A stretch of 7,247 nucleotides of DNA from an uncultured Plesiomonas sp. (GTDB lineage: Bacteria; Pseudomonadota; Gammaproteobacteria; Enterobacterales; CAMTGL01), in NCBI GenBank assembly GCA_947071955.1, contig CAMTGL010000105.1, positions 1 to 7,247 of the forward strand. Reading direction: 5' to 3'. Shown here piece by piece: positions 1-5,280 of the stretch. The translations under genes were made by a program, and so were the position numbers. Position 1 is the stretch's first letter. Each line of letters opens with the position of its first letter. The notes under the pieces were generated by a model, which had not been told where the DNA came from, ran no database searches, and worked only from the letters and a program-made list of their open reading frames with translations.

Positions 1-1104
1 ATCGGTTGTCCACTCGGCCATCAGCCGGTAGGTCATCAGTTTGCCGCCGGTAATGGTGACTAGCCCATCGAGCCCGTCGCGCTTGGCATGATCAAGCAGC
101 ACAATGCCACGGCTGACGTTGCGTCCGGAAGGGTCGTTATCGGTTGCTACCAGAGGCCGTACTCCGGCATAGGCACGCAAAATGCGGGTTCTTTCCATAA
201 TCGGTGATAACTTAATTCCCTCACGGATTAAAATATCAACCTCTTCTGGTGTTACCCGCATATCATCAATTCGGTCATACGGGATCCGGCTAGAGGTTGT
301 ACCGATCAGCGAAATGGTATCACCCGGAACTAAAATATCGGCATCCGCCGGTTTGCGGCAACGGTTGATAACCTGATTGTTGATGCGGTGGCCCATGATC
401 AGCAGCGCCCCTTTCGCGGGCAGCATCCGAATGGTTAGGTCGGCATACTCAGCAATACGTTGCCCCCAGATCCCGCCAGCATTCACCACTATTGGCGCAT
501 ACACTTCAACCACCGTATGGGTTTGATGATTAAATGCGCGTACTCCTATGACTTTCGCACCCTCTCGAATTAAACCAACCACCTCGCAGTAAGTGAGCAC
601 TTGCGTACCATTCTCGCGCGCATCGAGCATATTGGCAGCCGTCAGGCGAAATGGGTCAACTGTGCCATCGGGAACGGTGACTGCACCAATCAGTGCAGGG
701 TTCACGGAAGGCTCTAAGCGGAGAGCCTCTGCTGGGCTGATAGCATTGGCATCAATACCGGCAGTTTGGCAGGCGCGGATAAAACCGGCCTGAAAATCGA
801 GGTCATCTTCTGGCAGCGTAATAAACAGCCCTCCGGTCGGTTCGACACAATGGCGGGCAATTTTTTTAAGAATTTTATTCTCGCTGATGCACTCGCGAGC
901 CGACTCCTCATCGGTTACCGCATAACGTGCGCCACTGTGCAGCAGCCCATGATTGCGTCCGGTTGCACCGGTGGCAATGTCATCGCGCTCAAGTAGCACG
1001 CAGCGCAGGCCGCGCAGGGCACAATCTCGGGCGACACCGGCTCCGGTTGCACCGCCTCCAATAATGGCGACATCGGTTTCAATTCGGGTTGCGCTGTTCA
1101 TCAT
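1..1104 (-). CDS. glpA: Anaerobic glycerol-3-phosphate dehydrogenase, FAD subunit A (partial, C-terminus off window)
   Basis: GlpA is the catalytic flavoprotein of the GlpABC complex, which oxidises sn-glycerol-3-phosphate to dihydroxyacetone phosphate and passes electrons to menaquinone through the membrane anchor in anaerobic respiration. I translated the minus strand by hand: 368 codons are open to the left edge, against about 542 residues for the whole E. coli protein, so the C-terminal third is missing. The Rossmann FAD motif IIGGGATGAG lies at residues 14-23, followed by GATGRNHGLLHSGARYAV (about 46-63), the flavin-binding signature of the DAO/GlpD family, and by the conserved blocks PDGTVDPFRL, VVNAGGIWGQ, ADILVPGDTISLIGTT and TITGGKLMTYRLMAEW. 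No frameshift or stop was found. Two adjacent ATG codons exist (1104 and 1101); I chose the first because GAGAAG lies 7 bases upstream of it, but the second is also possible. It is transcribed away from glpT; glpB and glpC are expected to the left. The family call is very secure. Confidence 0.96.
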   Translation of the reverse strand, partial: MMNSATRIETDVAIIGGGATGAGVARDCALRGLRCVLLERDDIATGATGRNHGLLHSGARYAVTDEESARECISENKILKKIARHCVEPTGGLFITLPEDDLDFQAGFIRACQTAGIDANAISPAEALRLEPSVNPALIGAVTVPDGTVDPFRLTAANMLDARENGTQVLTYCEVVGLIREGAKVIGVRAFNHQTHTVVEVYAPIVVNAGGIWGQRIAEYADLTIRMLPAKGALLIMGHRINNQVINRCRKPADADILVPGDTISLIGTTSSRIPYDRIDDMRVTPEEVDILIREGIKLSPIMERTRILRAYAGVRPLVATDNDPSGRNVSRGIVLLDHAKRDGLDGLVTITGGKLMTYRLMAEWTTD

Positions 1105-1298
1105 GGTCACACTTCTCGCAGGTCAGCGGTAAAACACCAAAGAGTAGGGAAAGAGAGCCATTGCCGGAGTGCGTGGTAGCAGACCGGTTATCCGCGTGAA
1201 AATTCTGTTATTGCTCGGTTATCCGGTATTTTGCGTTGTGCGAATTTTCCGCGAAAGGCTCTTTTTATGGCAGAGAGTATCGCTACTTTTTGCAGTGA

Positions 1299-1318
1299 AA
1301 TGTTTGATATGAACCATA
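1299..1318. promoter_or_regulatory. Candidate GlpR operator
   Basis: The 20-mer beginning AATGTTTGAT and ending ATGAACCATA matches 16 of 20 positions of the E. coli GlpR consensus WATGTTCGWTAWCGAACATW as I recall it, counted by hand. The mismatches are at operator positions 7, 13, 14 and 16. It lies on the glpA side of the perfect CRP box, about 10-30 bases into the transcript if glpA starts near 1329. GlpR would repress until G3P is present. The same bases hold a full TTGAT half of an Fnr box (1304-1308 region) with a poor second half, so Fnr binding is a weaker alternative. Confidence 0.55.
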
Positions 1319-1335
1319 AATGCGCAAAAACGAAA

Positions 1336-1341
1336 GTTATC
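1336..1341 (-). promoter_or_regulatory. Possible glpA -10 element
   Basis: The minus strand reads GATAAC here (4 of 6 matches to TATAAT). A start near 1329-1330 would put the centre of the perfect CRP box (1371.5) at about -41.5, the class II CRP position in which the activator overlaps the -35 region. The call rests mainly on this geometry; the hexamer alone is weak. Confidence 0.3.
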
Positions 1342-1363
1342 ACGTGCTATTTTTGTGGTTATT

Positions 1364-1379
1364 TGTGATTTTTATCACA
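1364..1379. promoter_or_regulatory. CRP binding site (perfect core)
   Basis: The sequence is TGTGA-TTTTTA-TCACA, which has both half-sites of the CRP consensus TGTGA-N6-TCACA without a mismatch. It lies about 260 bp before glpA and 375 bp before glpT in the divergent region, where cAMP-CRP control is established in E. coli. It is the better placed of the two boxes for glpA. Confidence 0.85.
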
Positions 1380-1408
1380 TAGCTGCGCATTAATTGCTCA
1401 ATTGTAAG

Positions 1409-1424
1409 CGTGATGTGAATCACG
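1409..1424. promoter_or_regulatory. Second CRP-like site
   Basis: The core CGTGA-TGTGAA-TCACG is a perfectly symmetrical box with 8 of 10 consensus bases. Its centre (1416.5) is 45 bp from that of the first box. A start near 1458 for glpT would put it at -41.5, with a -10-like TATGTT exactly where one is needed. Paired CRP boxes fit the known regulation of glpTQ/glpACB. Confidence 0.65.
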
Positions 1425-1445
1425 GGTCGCATTGAAGGTCGGAAA

Positions 1446-1465
1446 TATGTTCATTGTACTGACAA
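1446..1465 (+). promoter_or_regulatory. Possible glpT -10 element overlapped by a GlpR half-operator
   Basis: TATGTT at 1446-1451 (4 of 6 for a -10) sits in class II geometry behind the CRP-like box at 1409-1424, predicting a start near 1458. The same bases begin a GlpR-like half-site, TATGTTC with 9 of 10 left-half positions matching; the right half is poor unless one base is inserted, so the full 20-mer scores only about 11 of 20. An operator over the -10 would explain repression. The predicted transcript would have an unusually long leader of about 295 bases. Confidence 0.35.
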
Positions 1466-1521
1466 TAATATTTTAAAGAGTGAGTGTTTTTGCATAGTGC
1501 TGTGTCGGTTTTTTACTAATT

Positions 1522-1538
1522 ATCAGTAGATAACTGAT
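1522..1538. repeat. Small inverted repeat in glpT leader
   Basis: ATCAGT at 1522-1527 and ACTGAT at 1533-1538 are perfect inverted arms around AGATA. It may be an operator or a weak RNA hairpin. There is no T-run directly after it that would make a terminator (ATTTT follows only loosely), and I recognise no known box. Confidence 0.3.
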
Positions 1539-1561
1539 TTATTTTAAAGGGAAAATTAATT

Positions 1562-1645
1562 ATGAATAGGGCGAAATGTGTTTTCTCTCACACCATTATT
1601 TTCTCTTTGTCATTATCATTGCGTTCGATTTCGAGCGGCATTTAG
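1562..1645 (+). CDS. Speculative 27-residue leader ORF before glpT
   Basis: An ATG at 1562 preceded by AAAGGGA (nine bases away) opens a 27-codon frame ending TAG: MNRAKCVFSHT then a Ser/Leu/Ile-rich tail. I recognise no homologue. It lies within the long glpT leader, ends 108 bases before glpT and has the composition of AT-rich intergenic DNA. The only arguments for it are the reasonable ribosome-binding site and its place in a leader; chance is the simpler explanation. Confidence 0.12.
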   Translation: MNRAKCVFSHTIIFSLSLSLRSISSGI

Positions 1646-1680
1646 TGTGCTCTTTTCTATTTTGGTTACATCTTGGCTTG

Positions 1681-1692
1681 ATCGCATGCGAT
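1681..1692. repeat. Perfect 12-bp palindrome ATCGCATGCGAT
   Basis: ATCGCATGCGAT reads the same on both strands with no spacer, 61 bp before the glpT start. A candidate promoter (TTGATC at 1678-1683, 18 bases, TATTAC at 1702-1707) would place the palindrome at its -35/spacer, as an operator would be. I do not recognise the regulator, and 12-bp palindromes do arise by chance. Confidence 0.3.
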
Positions 1693-1753
1693 TTCGCTAA
1701 TTATTACAACAAATACATTAATTCCACTCATAAAACATATCGAGGATCCGATT

Positions 1754-3100
1754 ATGTTGCGTTTTTTTCAACCCGCGGCACACAGTGCTCGTTTGCCGGA
1801 TGCGCAAATTGACAGCACCTATAAACGCATGCGTTGGCAAATTTTCGCCGGTATTTTCTTTGGTTATGCTGGTTACTACTTGGTGCGTAAAAACTTCTCA
1901 CTGGCGATGCCCTATCTGGTTGAGCAGGGCTTTTCGCGCGGTGATTTAGGGTTTGCCATGTCAGGGGTGGCGATTGCCTACGGGTTATCAAAATTTCTGA
2001 TGGGCGCGGTGTCTGACCGTTCAAACCCTCGGGTATTTTTAACGGCCGGTTTGCTGATGTCAGCGGCTATCTTCCTATTTATGGGTTTTGTGCCGTGGGC
2101 AACCTCAAGTATTACCATCATGTTTGTACTGCTGTTTTTGAACGGCTGGGTACAGGGCATGGGTTGGCCACCGTGTGGCCGGACAATGGTGCACTGGTGG
2201 TCGCAAAAAGAGCGTGGTGAGATAGTTTCGGTTTGGAACTGTGCGCATAACGTGGGCGGCGGCATGATAGGGCCACTGTTTATTCTCGGTATGGGTTGGT
2301 TCAATGATTGGCGTTCTGCTTTCTATGTTCCGGCTGCCGCTGCAGTGGGCGTGGCTATTTTTGCTTACCTGACAATGCGCGATACGCCACAGTCATGTGG
2401 TTTACCGCCGATTGAAGAGTACAAAAATGACTATCCGGAAGATTACAGCGCTAAAAATGAGATAGAGCTGACTGCAAAAGAGATCTTCACCAAATATATC
2501 CTGCCGAACAAACTGCTGTGGTATATCGCATTTGCCAATGTATTCGTCTATCTGCTGCGCTACGGTGTGCTTGATTGGGCACCGACCTATCTTAAAGAAG
2601 TGAAACACTTCTCGGTGGATAAATCCTCATGGGCTTACTTCCTGTACGAGTGGGCCGGTATTCCGGGCACGCTGGTGTGTGGTTGGATGTCAGATAAAGT
2701 CTTTAAGGGCAACCGCGGTGCAACCGGCGTGTTCTTTATGATTTTGGTTGCCATTGCGACTACCGTGTACTGGTTAAATCCGGCTGGCAACCCGACGGTG
2801 GATATGGCCGCACTGGTCGCGATTGGCTTTTTGATCTACGGGCCGGTCATGCTGATTGGTTTGCATGCCCTTGAACTGGCGCCGAAAAAAGCGGCAGGCA
2901 CAGCAGCCGGTTTCACCGGTCTGTTTGGTTACTTAGGTGGCTCGGTTGCGGCTAATGCCGTGGTGGGTTACACCGTGGATCACTTTGGCTGGGATGGCGG
3001 CTTTATGTTGCTGATCGGTTCATGTGTGATGGCGGTAATTCTGCTGGCATTGACCATGTTCCATGACAATAAAGCGCAGGAAGAGAAAGCTCGCGGTTAA
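1754..3100 (+). CDS. glpT: sn-Glycerol-3-phosphate/phosphate antiporter
   Basis: GlpT is an inner-membrane carrier of the major facilitator superfamily (organophosphate:phosphate antiporters) that imports glycerol-3-phosphate in exchange for inorganic phosphate, and is also the route of entry of fosfomycin. The 448-residue product matches the E. coli protein (452 aa) nearly without gaps from MLRFF to the C-terminus. The substrate-binding residues known from the E. coli structure are all present at identical positions: Arg45 (in YYLVRKNF), Lys80, His165 (in WNCAHNVGGG) and Arg269 (in LLRYG). The MFS loop motif is seen at SDRSNPR (87-93). Twelve membrane segments are expected, with the central hydrophilic loop at about 208-245 (DTPQSCGLPPIEEYKNDYP). 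The ATG at 1754 follows GAGGAT at 1742-1747, a good ribosome-binding site. It is divergent from glpA and followed in the same direction by glpQ after an unusually wide gap. CRP and GlpR control is likely. No defect was seen. Confidence 0.98.
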   Translation: MLRFFQPAAHSARLPDAQIDSTYKRMRWQIFAGIFFGYAGYYLVRKNFSLAMPYLVEQGFSRGDLGFAMSGVAIAYGLSKFLMGAVSDRSNPRVFLTAGLLMSAAIFLFMGFVPWATSSITIMFVLLFLNGWVQGMGWPPCGRTMVHWWSQKERGEIVSVWNCAHNVGGGMIGPLFILGMGWFNDWRSAFYVPAAAAVGVAIFAYLTMRDTPQSCGLPPIEEYKNDYPEDYSAKNEIELTAKEIFTKYILPNKLLWYIAFANVFVYLLRYGVLDWAPTYLKEVKHFSVDKSSWAYFLYEWAGIPGTLVCGWMSDKVFKGNRGATGVFFMILVAIATTVYWLNPAGNPTVDMAALVAIGFLIYGPVMLIGLHALELAPKKAAGTAAGFTGLFGYLGGSVAANAVVGYTVDHFGWDGGFMLLIGSCVMAVILLALTMFHDNKAQEEKARG

Positions 3101-3150
3101 TTGATTCCGTAGATTTCACTGCTGTAGCCATTGTCGCACCTGCTGGCTCA

Positions 3151-3178
3151 AATCATGGCAGCTCAGGCTGCCATGATT
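3151..3178 (+). repeat. Perfect 12-bp hairpin after glpT
   Basis: AATCATGGCAGC (3151-3162) and GCTGCCATGATT (3167-3178) pair perfectly around a TCAG loop, 50 bases after the glpT stop. No T-run follows, so it is not a standard intrinsic terminator by itself. It could protect the 3' end of glpT mRNA from exonucleases or be a dispersed intergenic repeat, which cannot be decided from one copy. Confidence 0.75.
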
Positions 3179-3194
3179 ATCCAGCGAGATCACT

Positions 3195-3230
3195 AGGGCG
3201 GTAAGCTGTTTGCTTTTTATCGCCCTTTTT
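3195..3230 (+). terminator. Intrinsic terminator between glpT and glpQ
   Basis: AGGGCG (3195-3200) pairs with CGCCCT (3221-3226). The inner part can continue through TAA/TTA-type pairs or through AAGC (3203-3206) with GCTT (3212-3215) around TGTTT. TTTTT (3226-3230) follows at once. This is the shape of a rho-independent terminator for glpT. The T-run is short and interrupted by ATCG before more T-runs, so read-through into glpQ is plausible. Confidence 0.6.
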
Positions 3231-3248
3231 ATCGTCCTTTTTATCACC
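3213..3248 (+). repeat. Three 12-bp tandem repeats (CTTTTTATCGCC type)
   Basis: The units are CTTTTTATCGCC (3213-3224), CTTTTTATCGTC (3225-3236) and CTTTTTATCACC (3237-3248), differing at one or two bases. The first unit forms the descending arm of the terminator hairpin and each later unit repeats its T-run, so the duplication may have multiplied the terminator tail. Confidence 0.8.
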
Positions 3249-3270
3249 CATTGTTATCGTTCATTACAAT
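3241..3270 (+). promoter_or_regulatory. Possible glpQ promoter with GlpR-like box in its spacer
   Basis: TTATCA (3241-3246, 4 of 6 for a -35), an 18-base spacer and TACAAT (3265-3270, 5 of 6 for a -10) would start transcription near 3277, about 105 bases before glpQ. The 20 bases at 3246-3265 match the GlpR consensus at about 13 of 20 positions, with 8 of 10 in the right half (TATCGTTCATT). The region from 3260 to 3355 is very AT-rich, as promoters often are. Because AT-rich DNA yields such hexamers by chance, the call is tentative. Confidence 0.35.
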
Positions 3271-3382
3271 AAAATAACCATAATCATTTGTTTTATATAA
3301 AAATTATTCTGCTGTTAATAAAAATAACATATTACCTTTGTACCCTACTCTGCAACGCACATAAACTAAGAGCACATTCACG

Positions 3383-4492
3383 ATGAAAAAAACATTGCTG
3401 GCACTTATGACTGGAACGTTGTTAGCTACACCGTTGTTTGCATTGGCTGAAAATGCAGCCCCATCTGATAAAACTGAAGGTAAAATTGTGGTTGCCCACC
3501 GTGGTGCGAGCGGTTACCTGCCGGAGCACACGTTGCCCGCAAAAGCGATGGCCTATGCAATGGGGGCGGATTATCTGGAACAAGATGTGGTGATGACGAA
3601 AGACAATCAGCTGATTGTGCTGCACGACCACTATCTTGACCGAGTGACCGATGTCGCAAAGAAATTTCCCGACAGGGCGCGTAAAGATGGCCGTTTCTAC
3701 GCAATAGATTTTACCTTGCCTGAGATCCGCCAGTTGAGCTTTACCGAAGAGTTTGTGCTGGATAAAGATGGCAAAATGAGCCAAAAATTCCCGAACCGCT
3801 TCCCGATGTGGGCTTCTGATTTCCGAATTCATACTCTGGCCGAAGAGATCGAGATGATTCAGGGGATGAACCACTCTACCGGCAATAATGTCGGAATTTA
3901 TGTTGAGACAAAAGCCCCGTGGTTTCATAAAACCGAAGGCAAAGACATTTCAGTGGCCGTGCTAGAGACGCTGAAAAAGTACGGATATACCCAGAAGGGC
4001 GATAAGGTGTTCTTCCAGAGTTTTGATGCGCCCGATTTACAGCGAGTGCATGATGAGCTGCTGCCAAAAATGGGTATGGATATCAAACTGGTACAGTTGA
4101 TTACGCCAACCGATGATCAAGAGACGATGGTCATTAACCCTGATGGCTCATTAACCAACTACAGTTACGACTGGATGTTTAAGCCCGGTGCGATGGCCAA
4201 AATTGCCAAATATGCCGATGGTGTTGGCCCGTGGTACCCGATGGTAGTGGAAGAGAGCTCTACACCGGGCAATATTAAAACCACCATTATGGTCAAAGAA
4301 GCTCATGAAAACGGTTTAGTGGTGCATCCGTATACCTTCCGTAAAGATCCGGGCAAAGTGCCGGCATACGCAAAAGATCTGAATGATATGCTGGATATTT
4401 TCTACAATACCGCCGATGTTGACGGTGTGTTTACCGATTTTCCTGATGTTGCGGTAAAGTTTTTACAAAACCAAAAGGCCGCCAAGCAGTGA
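3383..4492 (+). CDS. glpQ: Periplasmic glycerophosphodiester phosphodiesterase
   Basis: GlpQ hydrolyses glycerophosphodiesters (for example glycerophosphocholine or glycerophosphoethanolamine) in the periplasm to an alcohol and glycerol-3-phosphate, which GlpT imports. The 369-residue product compares with 358 in E. coli. A Sec signal peptide is clear: MKK, a hydrophobic stretch to residue 19 and a cleavage site after ALA at 22. The GDPD domain follows with the catalytic and metal residues visible: His39-Arg40 in AHRGASGYLPEHT, Glu66 and Asp68 in YLEQDVV, His81 in LHDHYLDRVT, and Glu175/Lys177 in YVETKAPW; VDGVFTDFPD near the C-terminus closes the barrel. The region around 93-140 is the GDPD insertion typical of GlpQ and UgpQ-like enzymes. 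AAGAG lies 10 bases before the ATG, a modest ribosome-binding site. It shares direction with glpT but is 282 bp away behind a terminator, so it may have its own promoter. The gene appears intact. Confidence 0.97.
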   Translation: MKKTLLALMTGTLLATPLFALAENAAPSDKTEGKIVVAHRGASGYLPEHTLPAKAMAYAMGADYLEQDVVMTKDNQLIVLHDHYLDRVTDVAKKFPDRARKDGRFYAIDFTLPEIRQLSFTEEFVLDKDGKMSQKFPNRFPMWASDFRIHTLAEEIEMIQGMNHSTGNNVGIYVETKAPWFHKTEGKDISVAVLETLKKYGYTQKGDKVFFQSFDAPDLQRVHDELLPKMGMDIKLVQLITPTDDQETMVINPDGSLTNYSYDWMFKPGAMAKIAKYADGVGPWYPMVVEESSTPGNIKTTIMVKEAHENGLVVHPYTFRKDPGKVPAYAKDLNDMLDIFYNTADVDGVFTDFPDVAVKFLQNQKAAKQ

Positions 4493-4744
4493 GTGTAAAC
4501 CTGTAGATAGGGTGTTATTACCATCACATCGTACTACTCTTTGGGCTATTACTTTGCGTTATCACACAAATACCATGCCCCGCATTATCTTTGCGCGGGT
4601 GTTGTAGTGTGGGCACCCCCATGCTCATGTGTGGTGGATGAGCGGTTCATACAGGGTGCGTGTGAGCGGTGTAAAGACACCATGACGTTAAAACTCTGAC
4701 CTCACTAAAACCCAGCCGATACGCTGGGTTTTTTGTTTGCAGGT
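4493..4744 (+). other. Hairpin-rich glpQ 3' region, possible small RNA
   Basis: There is no supportable protein here. After the glpQ stop there are, in plus orientation, three inverted repeats before the terminator: CCCGC (4579-4583) with GCGGG (4595-4599); GCTCAT (4623-4628) with ATGAGC (4638-4643); and GGTGT (4668-4672) with ACACC (4677-4681). A single-stranded A/C-rich stretch, TTAAAACTCTGACCTCACT, then leads to the terminator stem. A row of short stems followed by an unpaired stretch and a strong T-tailed terminator is the usual build of a 3'-UTR-derived small RNA. I found no clear promoter and no known RNA family, so this remains a possibility only. Confidence 0.25.
4707..4734. terminator. 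Strong intrinsic terminator shared by glpQ and crcB
   Basis: AAAACCCAGC (4707-4716) and GCTGGGTTTT (4723-4732) pair perfectly around CGATAC, and the T-run 4729-4734 follows on the plus strand. On the minus strand the same stem ends in TTTT. It lies between convergent glpQ and crcB, 10 bases beyond the crcB stop, and probably ends both transcripts, more strongly for glpQ. Confidence 0.92.
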
Positions 4745-5125
4745 TTAAGGCCAAAAGTAGCGTACCAGACTCATGCCAGCAAAGGTCATCAGCAATGAGC
4801 CGCCTAAATGCAGTATGATCCCGCCAAATACCCACAATGTTTGCCCTTTTTCAAGGCTAGCAATCATCTCTGCCGAGAAGCTGGAAAAGGTGGTTAAGCC
4901 ACCCAGAAAGCCGGTAATGATAAATAGACGCAGATGCGGCGAGACATGGGGGGTACGCAAAAATATCTCAATGGCTAACCCGATGAGAAAGCCGCCCAAC
5001 AGGTTGACGAGCAGTGTTCCGGGCGGAAGGTGTGGCATGAGATGATTGAGTTTTGTTCCAATCCACCAGCGAAGCGATGCGCCGATTGCAGCGCCGCCAC
5101 TGACAGCCAGTAATGAGCTGAACAC
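4745..5125 (-). CDS. crcB: CrcB/Fluc fluoride channel
   Basis: CrcB proteins are small dual-topology dimeric membrane channels that export fluoride ions, keeping cytoplasmic fluoride low. The 126-residue product has the usual length (E. coli 127). Four hydrophobic segments fall at about 4-23, 35-55, 66-90 and 97-121. The family motifs are present: GGAAIGASLRWW (10-21), GTLLVNLLGGFLIG (36-49) with the pore Asn41, and GFLGGLTTFSSFSAE (72-86) with Phe80 and Phe83, the phenylalanine pair that lines the fluoride path, and Thr79 nearby. The start codon is GTG at 5125-5123; GGGGGAA lies seven bases upstream of it, and no in-frame ATG precedes the first membrane segment. It is convergent with glpQ and runs in the same direction as yigL, 277 bp upstream. 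I looked for the crcB-motif fluoride riboswitch in front of it and did not find one. Confidence 0.95.
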   Translation of the reverse strand: MFSSLLAVSGGAAIGASLRWWIGTKLNHLMPHLPPGTLLVNLLGGFLIGLAIEIFLRTPHVSPHLRLFIITGFLGGLTTFSSFSAEMIASLEKGQTLWVFGGIILHLGGSLLMTFAGMSLVRYFWP

Positions 5126-5132
5126 TGGGCGA

Positions 5133-5139
5133 TTCCCCC
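5133..5139 (-). promoter_or_regulatory. crcB ribosome-binding site fixing a GTG start
   Basis: The minus strand reads GGGGGAA, seven bases before the GTG at 5125. It is not the canonical AGGAGG, but it is the only purine-rich match at a workable distance and supports the GTG rather than any later ATG (the next Met, residue 30, falls after the first membrane helix). Confidence 0.6.
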
Positions 5140-5150
5140 AAGTTAAAATC

Positions 5151-5199
5151 CGATAACGACAAATAAAAACAGACCCAAATAACCGTTGTCTGATTATCG
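5151..5199 (-). repeat. Nested inverted repeats in the crcB leader
   Basis: Outer arms CGATAA (5151-5156) and TTATCG (5194-5199) enclose inner arms CAGAC (5170-5174) and GTCTG (5188-5192). In the crcB transcript this would be a stem with a large asymmetric internal loop, ending about 12 bases before the ribosome-binding site. It lacks the conserved core of the fluoride riboswitch. It might be an operator or an unknown leader structure. Confidence 0.4.
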
Positions 5200-5246
5200 C
5201 TGAAAAAAAACGGATATGGGTATTTTAAAGGTTACTTTTTGTCGCA

Positions 5247-5271
5247 GAGAAAAGAGAAAAGAGAAAAGAGA
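5247..5271. repeat. Heptanucleotide tandem repeat (GAGAAAA)3
   Basis: Three perfect copies of GAGAAAA occupy 5247-5267, followed by a partial GAGA. It sits about 125 bp upstream of crcB. Short perfect arrays like this can gain or lose units by polymerase slippage. Confidence 0.9.
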
Positions 5272-5280
5272 GAATGGGGG

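Larger units (their letters stand above)
1105..1753. promoter_or_regulatory. Divergent glpA/glpT control region
   Basis: This 649-bp gap separates divergent glpA and glpT. It has no convincing gene. It is AT-rich between about 1300 and 1750 and carries two CRP-type boxes, a GlpR operator candidate, a direct repeat (1185-1225), a hairpin (1522-1538) and a perfect 12-bp palindrome (1681-1692). In E. coli the corresponding divergent region is controlled by the G3P-responsive repressor GlpR, by cAMP-CRP, and by Fnr and ArcA; the first two can be supported here. The distance is more than twice what I recall for E. coli, and much of the excess is the segment between the CRP boxes and glpT. Confidence 0.85.

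Noticed and set aside
714..996. Short open frames inside glpA (both strands)
   Set aside because: They lie within the securely identified GlpA reading frame and are shadows of it.
1392..1403. AATTG-CT-CAATT as an Fnr box
   Set aside because: It is symmetric but does not match TTGAT-N4-ATCAA in both halves; five-base arms in AT-rich DNA are common.
1576..1812. 78-codon plus frame overlapping the glpT start
   Set aside because: It runs out of frame into glpT, its hydrophobic look comes from T-rich intergenic DNA, and it resembles no family I know.
3422..3928. 168-codon minus frame antisense to glpQ
   Set aside because: It lies wholly within GlpQ, whose catalytic motifs are clear; the product has no recognisable domain.
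4647..4835. 62-codon minus frame over the terminator and crcB end
   Set aside because: It spans the strong terminator and overlaps crcB out of frame.
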